The notes under the pieces are model-generated. The model ran no database searches. It saw only the letters and a list, made by a program, of their open reading frames with translations, and was not told the DNA's origin. Made by a program: the position numbers and the translations under genes. From Oscillospiraceae bacterium (GTDB lineage: Bacteria; Bacillota_A; Clostridia; Oscillospirales; CAG-272), in NCBI GenBank assembly GCA_015064665.1, contig SVRU01000020.1, forward strand, positions 1 through 38,611: DNA of 38,611 nt, read 5' to 3'. Shown here piece by piece: positions 31,685-38,611 of the stretch; positions within the stretch are counted from its first letter, which is position 1, and each line of letters starts with the position of its first letter.

Positions 31685-33664
31685 ATGCTTGTGATTTCAA
31701 AAATTTCTTCGTTTAGCGCGGTCGACTATGCCGCTGAGGAGCTTCGCAAATACCTTAGAATGATGATGCCCGAATGCGGCAATATTGAGATTTGCTACAA
31801 TCCTCACGCCCAGAACGGCTTTCGTCTTGGACTTATGCAGGATTTCGGACTTGACGTGTCGGATGCCGAAGAGCCCGACCTTGATGATATTCTCTATATA
31901 GATACCGATACCGAGGGAGGAATAATTGCGGGCGATAACCCCAGAAGCGTGCTTCTTGCCGTTTACGAATATCTCCGTCAGAACGGCTGCCGTTGGCTGT
32001 TTCCCGGTGTTGACGGTGAGTTTATACCGATGCAGGATATTAAACCCGTCAAATACCGTCATAAGCCTTCGATGAGATATCGCGGTCAGTGTAACGAGGG
32101 ATACGAATATCAGTCAGATATGCTTGATGCAATCGAATTCACTCCCAAGCTCGGAATGAACGTATTTATGATGGAGTTTTTCAAGCCTGTCGTATATTAC
32201 AGCCGTTATTATAAGCACAAATTCAACTCGATGAACCGTACGCCGGAGCCTATAAGCGATAATCAGGTGCTTCAATGGAAGCGTCAGTGTGAAGCTGAGA
32301 TATCGAAGCGCGGTCTTCAGTTTCACGATATTGGCCACGGTTGGACTACTCAAGCTTTTGGAATCGATTCGGGGATGTTTGCCACCTGTCCCGAGGAGGC
32401 TAAAGCAAACGATGCGAAGGTTACCGATGAGCAGAAGCAGTATCTTGCATTGATAAACGGAGAGCGTAAGCTCTTTGGCGGATATCCGAACCACACACAG
32501 TTTTGTATGTCTAATTGGAAAGCCAGAAAAATAGTTGCCGATTTTGTTGCAGAGTATGCCGAAACCTACACTAATTCAAACTATCTTCACGTGTGGGTCG
32601 GCGATGATTTCAACAACCATTGCGAGTGCGAGGAGTGTGTAAAGCTTATTCCCACCGATTACTACGTGATGCTTCTCAATGATATTGACGAAGCCTTGAG
32701 TGCTAAAAATCTCGATACGAGAATTGTGTTTATCGCATACACCGAAACGATATGGGCGCCGATAACGCAAAGACTCAAAAATCCAAAGCGATTTGCGCTT
32801 TTGTTTGCGCCGATAACCCGCCTTTATTCCGAGTCGGTGAACGTAAAGGATAGAAACTTCAAGGTCGCGCCGTACGTGCGCAACACCAATCCGTTCATAA
32901 GAAATTCTGATGAGATTTTTGCGCATTTCAGAGATTGGACGGACGTGTGGCAGGGTGCTAATATAGCTTATGAGTATCACTTCTGGCGTCATCAGATTTA
33001 TGATGTTGGCAGTATATCTATTTCAAACATAATAAACGAGGACGTAAAATTTTATAAGGATAATAACGTTCACGGTATAATCGAGGACGGCTCTCAAAGA
33101 AGCTTTTTCCCGACGGGACTTGGCTTTTATACTTATGCAAGAACGCTTTACGATTCAACGCTTTCCTTTGAGGAGATAGCGGAGGATTATATGTCTTGCG
33201 CGTTCGGAGCCGATTGGAAAAAATTCTACGATTATCTGAAAAAGCTTAGCGACGCGTTTGGACACGACTACGTTTCCGGTGAGAGAAACCGCAAGGCAGA
33301 GATGTCAGAGCATTATGCGCCCAATCATTTGGATTCTCTTGAAAGAGTGAGAAAAATAACAAAAGAAGGAAGAAAACTTATAGCAGAACATTATAATTCC
33401 GAACACAGAGTAAGAACGGTATCTGTCAGACTGTTGGAATTTCACGCTATGTACGCAGATATGTTTGCCGACATGCTTATGGCTAAGGCCGTGGGGGATG
33501 ACGACAAGGCGATTGAGCTTGTGAAGCATATGATGGCAGAGTGCGGAAAATATGAGCTTGCATTTGAACGTTGGTATGACCACGGTCTGTATTTCTTCTT
33601 TATTGAGCTTATAGCCAAAACGAAAACCAAAATTTCCGATAGAGCTGCTATCGGTACGGAATAG
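31685..33664 (+). CDS. DUF4838 putative glycoside hydrolase, array copy 6
   Basis: A 659-residue paralogue. I use the ATG at 31685 (MLVISKISSFSAVDYAAEEL), which has AAGGAG upstream and lies inside the predicted transcript. Changes at usually fixed places: WLFPGVDGEF for WLMPGVDGEF, NYLHVWVGDD for DYLHVWLGDG, PTDYYV for PSDWYV and EHRVRTVSV for DYRVRTVSV. HDIGHGW, the CECEEC cluster, YEYHFWRHQ and EDGSQRSFFPTG are intact. It is followed by copy 7 after 24 bases. Confidence 0.85.
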   Translation: MLVISKISSFSAVDYAAEELRKYLRMMMPECGNIEICYNPHAQNGFRLGLMQDFGLDVSDAEEPDLDDILYIDTDTEGGIIAGDNPRSVLLAVYEYLRQNGCRWLFPGVDGEFIPMQDIKPVKYRHKPSMRYRGQCNEGYEYQSDMLDAIEFTPKLGMNVFMMEFFKPVVYYSRYYKHKFNSMNRTPEPISDNQVLQWKRQCEAEISKRGLQFHDIGHGWTTQAFGIDSGMFATCPEEAKANDAKVTDEQKQYLALINGERKLFGGYPNHTQFCMSNWKARKIVADFVAEYAETYTNSNYLHVWVGDDFNNHCECEECVKLIPTDYYVMLLNDIDEALSAKNLDTRIVFIAYTETIWAPITQRLKNPKRFALLFAPITRLYSESVNVKDRNFKVAPYVRNTNPFIRNSDEIFAHFRDWTDVWQGANIAYEYHFWRHQIYDVGSISISNIINEDVKFYKDNNVHGIIEDGSQRSFFPTGLGFYTYARTLYDSTLSFEEIAEDYMSCAFGADWKKFYDYLKKLSDAFGHDYVSGERNRKAEMSEHYAPNHLDSLERVRKITKEGRKLIAEHYNSEHRVRTVSVRLLEFHAMYADMFADMLMAKAVGDDDKAIELVKHMMAECGKYELAFERWYDHGLYFFFIELIAKTKTKISDRAAIGTE

Positions 33665-33688
33665 AAAATAAAATCAAAGGAGACATAT

Positions 33689-35650
33689 ATGTTTAAAATT
33701 AACAAAATATCCTCTTACAGCGCGGTTGACTATGCCGCAGAGGAGCTTCGCAAATATCTCAGAATGATGATGCCCGAGTGCGGCAACGTGGAGATTTTTT
33801 ATAATCCCGAAGCCGTGGACGGCTTCCGTCTCGGACTTATGCAGGATTTCGGACTTGACGTATCGGATGCCGAAGAGCCCGACCTCGACGATATTCTTTA
33901 TATCGATACCGATACAGAGGGCGGAATAATTGCGGGCGATAATCCCAGAAGCGTGCTTCTTGCCGTATATGAATACCTCCGTCAGAACGGATGCCGTTGG
34001 CTTATGCCCGGCGTTGACGGTGAGTTTATTCCAATGCAGGATATCAAGGCTGTAAAATACCGTCACAAGCCCTCCTGCCGTTACAGAGGTCAGTGTAATG
34101 AGGGCGCGGAGTATCAGTCTGATATGATAGATGCAATAGAGTTTACTCCCAAGGTCGGTATGAACGTATTTATGATGGAATTTTTCACACCCGGCTATTA
34201 CAGACATTACTATAACCATACAAATAACGAAACGAGAACACCGGAGCCTATATCCGACGCAACCATGCTTCAGTGGAAGAGAGCGTGTGAGACAGAGCTT
34301 TCAAAACGCGGACTTATGTTCCATGATATAGGTCACGGCTGGACCTGTCAGCCATTTGGCATCAACACCTCTATGCGCGGTGGAAACGAGGACGAAAATA
34401 ATGCAACCCTTACCGAAAAGCAGAAGAGCTATCTTCCTCTTATCAACGGCGAAAGAAAGCTTTTTCGCGGAGTTCCGAACTGGACTCAGTTCTGTATGTC
34501 GAACGAAGAGGGAAGACGTACCGTTGCGAAATTCGTTGCGGAATATGCTGAAAACCACAATAATTCCGACTATATCCACGTATGGCTCGGTGACCTTGTG
34601 AATAACCACTGTGAGTGCGAGGGATGTCAGAAAAAGACACCTTCGGATTGGTACGTTATCCTTCTTAACGAAATTGACGAAGAGCTTACCAAGAAAAATC
34701 TTAACACTAGAATAGTTTACATTGCATACACCGAAACGATGTGGGCACCCGAGGTTGAAAAGCTTAAGAATCCCAAGCGTTTTGCACTTCTTTTCGCTCC
34801 AATATCCCGTGAGTATTCCCACCCACTCGCTCTTTCGGGTAAGGAAGTAAAGATTACGCCTTACGTAAGAAATAAGAACACCCTCCCCACCAATTTTGAC
34901 GAGCTTTTTGCAAACTTTGAAAATTGGACTAAGGAGTGGAACGGTGCTAACCTTGCTTACGAGTATCATTTCTATATAAGACAGTATTGCGACGTCGGCG
35001 GCATATCGTTTTCAAAGGTTGTAAACGAGGATGTTAAATTCTATAAGAGCCATAAGATAAACGGTATTATTGAGGATGGCTCACAGCGTTCTTATTTCCC
35101 GACGGGTCTTTCCTTCTACACTTATGCAAGAACGCTTTATGACGTCTCGCTTTCTGCCGATGAGATAGCAGAGGAATATTTCTCCTGCGCTTTCGGTGAG
35201 GATTGGAAGAAATTTTACGATTATCTTGATAAGCTCGGCAAGGCATTCGGTCACGACTACCTTTCGGGTGACAGAAACAGAGGAAAGGGTATCAGCAGCT
35301 TGTACGATCCTACTCAGGTTCCTTCGCTGAAAAAGGTTAGAGAAATTACCAAAGAGGGCAGAAAGCTTATAGAAGAGCATTATAATTCGGATTACCGTGT
35401 AAGAACGGTTTCCGTAAGACTTCTTGAATTCCATGCTCTTTACGCAGAAATGCTTTCGGATGCGCTCGTTGAAAAGGCAGTTGGAAACGACGAGGCTGCC
35501 GCTGAGCTTCTTCGAAAGATGAGAGTTGAGTGCGGTAAGCACGAGCTTGCCTTTGAGCGTTGGTACGATCAGTATATGGCGTTCTATCAGATGAACGGTA
35601 TTGAGAAAAATCCTACAAAAAAGGCAGAGGACGAGATAGTTATCGTTTAA
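33689..35650 (+). CDS. DUF4838 putative glycoside hydrolase, array copy 7
   Basis: A 653-residue paralogue cotranscribed with copy 6, with AAGGAG before the ATG. It is the only copy in which YEYHFW-R/K-H/A-Q becomes YEYHFYIRQ and QRSFFP becomes QRSYFP. The cysteine cluster reads CECEGC and the strand before it DYIHVWLGDLVNNH. These changes cluster near what should be the active-site end of the barrel, so altered specificity or activity is possible. The frame is intact, which argues against a decaying copy. Confidence 0.85.
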   Translation: MFKINKISSYSAVDYAAEELRKYLRMMMPECGNVEIFYNPEAVDGFRLGLMQDFGLDVSDAEEPDLDDILYIDTDTEGGIIAGDNPRSVLLAVYEYLRQNGCRWLMPGVDGEFIPMQDIKAVKYRHKPSCRYRGQCNEGAEYQSDMIDAIEFTPKVGMNVFMMEFFTPGYYRHYYNHTNNETRTPEPISDATMLQWKRACETELSKRGLMFHDIGHGWTCQPFGINTSMRGGNEDENNATLTEKQKSYLPLINGERKLFRGVPNWTQFCMSNEEGRRTVAKFVAEYAENHNNSDYIHVWLGDLVNNHCECEGCQKKTPSDWYVILLNEIDEELTKKNLNTRIVYIAYTETMWAPEVEKLKNPKRFALLFAPISREYSHPLALSGKEVKITPYVRNKNTLPTNFDELFANFENWTKEWNGANLAYEYHFYIRQYCDVGGISFSKVVNEDVKFYKSHKINGIIEDGSQRSYFPTGLSFYTYARTLYDVSLSADEIAEEYFSCAFGEDWKKFYDYLDKLGKAFGHDYLSGDRNRGKGISSLYDPTQVPSLKKVREITKEGRKLIEEHYNSDYRVRTVSVRLLEFHALYAEMLSDALVEKAVGNDEAAAELLRKMRVECGKHELAFERWYDQYMAFYQMNGIEKNPTKKAEDEIVIV

Positions 35651-35702
35651 GATCGATTCCGTATGTTTTTAGCGTTAATTTTTGGGTATTTAAGAGCACT
35701 CA

Positions 35703-35737
35703 TTGACCTTGCGCATGTTTAGCGGTAATGTTATAAT
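35703..35737 (+). promoter_or_regulatory. Promoter of DUF4838 copy 8
   Basis: TG-T-TATAAT at 35729-35737 is an extended -10 box. TTGACC at 35703-35708 is 23 bases from it but 17 bases from an alternative TAATGT. The palindrome of copies 5 and 6 is absent. Confidence 0.6.
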
Positions 35738-35769
35738 TAATGTAAATTTGCAATGCAAAGGAGCAGCGT

Positions 35770-37737
35770 ATGTATAAGATAAATAAAGTATCTTCAAACA
35801 GTCCTACCGACTATGCCGCAGAGGAGCTTCGCAAATACCTTAGAATGATGATGCCGGAGTGTGGCAACGTGGAGATTTTTTATAATCCCGAAGCCAAGGA
35901 CGGCTTCCGTCTTGGTTTAATGCAGGATTTTTGTCTTGACGTTTCTGATGCAAAGGAGCCTGACCTCGACGATATTCTTTATATAGATACAGATGCTAAC
36001 GGCGGTATAATTGCCGGCGATAACCCGAGAAGCGTGCTTCTTGCGGTTTACGAGTATCTCCGTCAGAACGGATGCCGCTGGCTTATGCCCGGCGTTGACG
36101 GTGAGTTTATACCGATGCAGGATATTAAGCCCGTAAAATACCGACATGCTCCCACTTCGAGATACCGCGGTTGGTGCAACGAGGGATATGAATATCAGCC
36201 GGATATGATTGATGCCATAGAGTTCACTCCCAAGGTTGGCATGAACGTATTTATGGTGGAGTATTTTAATCCCGTCGCATATTACAGACGTTATTACGCT
36301 CATAAAAACAATGAAACGAACCGCGCGCCCGAGCCCATTTCGGATAATCAGGTTATTCAGTGGAAACGCCAGTGCGAAGCTGAGCTTTCAAAGCGCGGAC
36401 TTATGTTCCACGACATAGGTCACGGTTGGACCGCTCAGTCTTTTGGAATCGATACTAACCTCGAGCGCGATCTCACGGGCGCGCACGACGCAACCGTAAC
36501 CGACGAGCAACGTCAGTACGTTGCTTTAGTAAGAGGTGAACGCAAGCTTATACAGGGATATCCCAACTGGACGCAGTTTTGTATGTCCAATCCCCAAGCA
36601 AGACGTCTTGTAGCAAAATACGTAGCAGAATATGCCGAGCGCGCATCTAACGCCGACTATATTCACGTATGGCTTGCCGATGCAAGAAATAATCATTGCG
36701 AATGCGAAAACTGTCAGAAGATGATTCCGTCTGATTTTTATGTTATGCTTCTCAACGATATAGACGAGGAGCTCACGAAGAAAAATCTTAACACCAGAAT
36801 CGTTTATATAGCGTACACTGAAACGATATGGGCGCCTGAAAAGGAAAGGCTTAAAAATCCCAAGCGATTTGCGCTTCTTTTTGCTCCTTCAACGAGAAGG
36901 TATTCTACTCATATGCAGGAGCTTGACGATCCTAAGTATATTCATCCGTATGTCAGAAACAAGAATACCGTACGAAAAGACATGGATGAGTTAATGTGGC
37001 ACTTCAAGGATTGGACTAAGGATTGGCTCGGTGCAAATCTTACGTACGAATATCATTTTTGGCGTCATCAGGTTTACGACGTTGGCGGAATTTCTATTTC
37101 CGGTATAATAAACAAGGATATAAAATTCTACGAGAGAAACAATATTCACGGTGTGATCGAAGACGGCTCGCAGAGAAGCTTCTTCCCGACGGGTCTTGCA
37201 TTCTACACTTACGCGCGTACCCTTTACGACTGCACCCTTTCATTTGAAGAAATAGCAGAGGATTACTTCTCCTGTGCCTTTGGCGAGGATTGGCGAAAGT
37301 TCTACGATTATCTTGACAGACTTGGAAAGGCGTTCGGTCACGACTACCTGTCGGGCGACAAAAATAAAGGAACAGACCATTCCGAGTGGTATGATCCCTC
37401 GCAGGTGGAAAGCATTAAAAAGGCTTACGGCATAATAGAAGAGGGCAGAGAGCTTATCAAAGAGCATTACAACTCGGATCACCGTGTAAGAACAGTATCT
37501 GTAAGGCTTCTTGAATTCCACGCAAGATATGCGGAGCTTTTTGCGAACGCGCTTTGTCTTAAAGCCGTCGGCGACGACGAGGGAGCTATTGCTCTAGGCG
37601 AAAAAATGCGTGATGAATGCGGAAGGCGCGAAATTGAATTTGAGCGTTGGTATGATCACGGAATGTACTTTGAATTTATCAAGGGAATATTGAACAGCCG
37701 CACGGTTATGAAGCTCGAGGATATTGACCGTCTGTAA
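35770..37737 (+). CDS. DUF4838 putative glycoside hydrolase, array copy 8
   Basis: A 655-residue paralogue, 119 bases after copy 7, with its own likely promoter and AAAGGAG before the ATG. The N-terminus is the most altered of the set (VSSNSPTDYAAEEL where others have ISSYSAVDYAAEEL, and QDFCLDVSDAKEPD where others have QDFGLDVSDAEEPD). FMVEYF replaces FMMEFF. HDIGHGW, CECENC, YEYHFWRHQ and EDGSQRSFFPTG are intact. It is the last copy. The next gene is convergent and unrelated. Confidence 0.85.
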   Translation: MYKINKVSSNSPTDYAAEELRKYLRMMMPECGNVEIFYNPEAKDGFRLGLMQDFCLDVSDAKEPDLDDILYIDTDANGGIIAGDNPRSVLLAVYEYLRQNGCRWLMPGVDGEFIPMQDIKPVKYRHAPTSRYRGWCNEGYEYQPDMIDAIEFTPKVGMNVFMVEYFNPVAYYRRYYAHKNNETNRAPEPISDNQVIQWKRQCEAELSKRGLMFHDIGHGWTAQSFGIDTNLERDLTGAHDATVTDEQRQYVALVRGERKLIQGYPNWTQFCMSNPQARRLVAKYVAEYAERASNADYIHVWLADARNNHCECENCQKMIPSDFYVMLLNDIDEELTKKNLNTRIVYIAYTETIWAPEKERLKNPKRFALLFAPSTRRYSTHMQELDDPKYIHPYVRNKNTVRKDMDELMWHFKDWTKDWLGANLTYEYHFWRHQVYDVGGISISGIINKDIKFYERNNIHGVIEDGSQRSFFPTGLAFYTYARTLYDCTLSFEEIAEDYFSCAFGEDWRKFYDYLDRLGKAFGHDYLSGDKNKGTDHSEWYDPSQVESIKKAYGIIEEGRELIKEHYNSDHRVRTVSVRLLEFHARYAELFANALCLKAVGDDEGAIALGEKMRDECGRREIEFERWYDHGMYFEFIKGILNSRTVMKLEDIDRL

Positions 37738-37752
37738 AGAACGAATGAAAAA

Positions 37753-37781
37753 CGGCAGAGAGGCGAATTGCTTCTCTGCCG
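37753..37781 (-). terminator. Terminator of the DUF378 gene, possibly shared with DUF4838 copy 8
   Basis: A 12-bp stem (37753-37764 with 37770-37781, one G-T pair) around a 5-base loop. The T-run follows on the minus strand. On the plus strand only an A/T-rich tail follows, so ending of the array transcript here would be less efficient. Confidence 0.7.
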
Positions 37782-37822
37782 AAAATATTAAATAGGGCTT
37801 TGTAATTTACCCGCAAGGTGAA

Positions 37823-38038
37823 TTACGCGTGTGATTCGACTACCTCTTCGTTATCGCGGAAAAGAAGCGAGATGCACCAGATTCCCGCAAGAGCAACGGC
37901 GATATATATTATTCTTGCAAGCAAGGTGGTAACACCACCGTTGATCCATGCGACAGCATCGAAAGAAAACAGACCAACAGCACCCCAGTTTAAAGCACCT
38001 ACTATAACGAGTATAAGCGCAATTTTATCTACTATCAT
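37823..38038 (-). CDS. DUF378 family small membrane protein
   Basis: A 71-residue protein. The first membrane segment IALILVIVGALNWGAVGLF contains the GALNWG signature of DUF378 (B. subtilis YuzA-like), and LLARIIYIAVALAGIWCISL is the second. A short acidic/His tail follows. The function is unknown. GAGG precedes the ATG. It lies between the DUF4838 array and the sigma-factor fragment, on the opposite strand to the array. Confidence 0.88.
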   Translation of the reverse strand: MIVDKIALILVIVGALNWGAVGLFSFDAVAWINGGVTTLLARIIYIAVALAGIWCISLLFRDNEEVVESHA

Positions 38039-38117
38039 TTCAAAAACCTCGGCTTTATATTGTGGACTCGGTCCGTATATATTTTATCATCTGTGAGCCT
38101 TTTTATACCGTGGAAAT

Positions 38118-38507
38118 TTATGTATTAAAGTCGGGAATATCCTCTCCGAAGCTTTTTCTCAGCGATTCGAGCGCCTTTTTTTCTATTCTTGATACGTATG
38201 AGCGGGATATTTTTAAATACTTTGCAACCTCTCTTTGCGTTTTTGGTTCGTATCCTTTAAGACCGTACCGCAAAATTATAATTTCCTTTTCTCGCCCCGT
38301 AAGTACTTTGTCCACAAGCTCTCTGAGCTTTTGAATGTGCAGATTTAATTCAATATCCTCGCAGGTCGAGTCCTCAACGCTGATAATATCAAGATAGGTC
38401 AGCGGATTGCCGTCTTTATCGATATCGATTGTTTCGTTGATTGAAATTTCAGCGGAAATTTTCTTTCCCGAGCGGAAATACATAAGTATTTCGTTCGCTA
38501 TCCTCAC
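38118..38507 (-). CDS. C-terminal half of a SigK-type sporulation sigma factor, split or truncated at its 5' side
   Basis: A 129-residue frame from a GTG at 38505-38507. It begins RIANEILMYFRSGKK (end of sigma region 2), continues through IDIDKDGNPLTYLDI and holds the region 4 helix-turn-helix (TGREKEIIILRYGL, then KTQREVAKYLKISRSYVSRI). The KK after YFRS and RSYVSRIEKKAL fit SigK better than SigE. Full sigma-K has about 110 more residues before NEIL. Here a TAG lies directly upstream in frame, and none of the three minus frames to the window end encodes sigma regions 1-2. In B. subtilis and C. difficile sigK is interrupted near this point by the skin element, which gives a separate spoIIIC-like C-terminal piece. 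That is my preferred explanation; plain truncation is the alternative. Confidence 0.8.
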   Translation of the reverse strand: MRIANEILMYFRSGKKISAEISINETIDIDKDGNPLTYLDIISVEDSTCEDIELNLHIQKLRELVDKVLTGREKEIIILRYGLKGYEPKTQREVAKYLKISRSYVSRIEKKALESLRKSFGEDIPDFNT

Positions 38508-38610
38508 CTAACGGCTCGTAAAAATCCTCTAAAATTTCATCGGGATTTTTGTCGGAATTGCCGTTATTTCCGCTATTTCCGTCGGGTGGAGTGGGAAATT
38601 CATAGTCTCC
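38449..38610 (-). CDS. 3' end of an unidentified frame running in from beyond the window
   Basis: A minus-strand frame is open from the window edge to TGA at 38449-38451. It gives about 53 residues rich in Asp, Asn, Gly and Pro (FPTPPDGNSGNNGNSDKNPD, then EILEDFYEPLGEDSERN). It overlaps the first 59 bases of the sigK fragment in another frame. I do not recognise it. If a skin-type element begins here, this would be the tail of one of its genes reading into the junction. It may also be a chance open frame. Confidence 0.35.
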   Translation of the reverse strand, partial: GDYEFPTPPDGNSGNNGNSDKNPDEILEDFYEPLGEDSERNTYVFPLGKENFR

Positions 38611-38611
38611 A

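Noticed and set aside
29428..34219. Repeated long minus-strand frames opposite the N-terminal part of the DUF4838 copies (also at 25053-25724, 31697-32062 and 35917-36303)
   Set aside because: They recur only because the sense strand is conserved. Their sequences follow sense codon choice and none has a credible start signal.
37802..37826. A 10-position inverted repeat with one mismatch just after the DUF378 stop
   Set aside because: It lacks a T-run and lies close to a better terminator at 37753-37781.
1..38611. tRNA or rRNA genes, insertion sequences and a replication origin
   Set aside because: I looked for tRNA TψC-loop-like sequences, transposase motifs and DnaA-box clusters by eye and found none that I could support.

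Overview
The window looks like a chromosome piece from an anaerobic, endospore-forming member of the Clostridia (Bacillota), probably an uncultured gut or rumen lineage. I infer this from the gene content (a DUF1540 protein, a DUF378 protein, RbgA, a circularly arranged tig-clpP-clpX block, and a SigK-type sporulation sigma factor), from AAGGAG-type ribosome binding sites, and from TTGACA/TATAAT promoters with 17-base spacers. No species can be named from the sequence alone.

Layout. 1-2459 (+): the 3' part of a CobW/G3E-type metallochaperone with a 57-bp His/Cys-rich tandem repeat, a second P-loop protein with a DUF1980-like C-terminus, and an AraC-type regulator. 2478-5967 (-): tig, clpP and clpX (protein folding and ATP-dependent proteolysis), with a clear promoter and terminators. 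5985-7071: a metallophosphoesterase and a small Cys-containing DUF1540 protein. 7068-11860 (-): the lepB-rbgA-rnhB-yraN-thrC run. 11952-12493 (+): rplS with its own promoter, leader and terminator. 12502-14043 (-): an M20 metallopeptidase and a HIT protein. 14061-17332 (+): an FkbM-type methyltransferase, a U32 (TrhP-like) protein and uppP. 17331-19454 (-): ung, an S1-domain protein and a MazF-type RNase without a visible antitoxin. 19769-21190 (+): an AzgA/PbuG-type purine permease.

21307-37737 (+) is the striking part. Eight consecutive, intact, same-strand paralogues of about 650-670 codons fill 16.4 kb. They resemble DUF4838 proteins with a GH67N-like N-terminal domain, meaning probable glycoside-hydrolase-like TIM barrels. 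They lack signal peptides, so they are predicted to be cytoplasmic. Spacing, promoters and terminators divide them into four likely transcription units (copies 1-4, 5, 6-7 and 8). Copies 4 and 5 share a 227-bp block with a single mismatch, which points to recent gene conversion. Units 5 and 6-7 share a conserved palindrome placed identically just upstream of the -35 box.

37753-38611 (-): a DUF378 membrane protein and, at the window edge, only the C-terminal half of a SigK-type sigma factor. Its reading frame breaks off just before the Asn-Glu-Ile-Leu motif, where skin-type elements interrupt sigK in some Bacillota. An unrelated open frame runs in from beyond the window.

The housekeeping genes are ordinary. 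The points worth following up are the eight-copy array, its shared regulatory palindrome, the split sigK, and the His/Cys-repeat metallochaperone with its partner.
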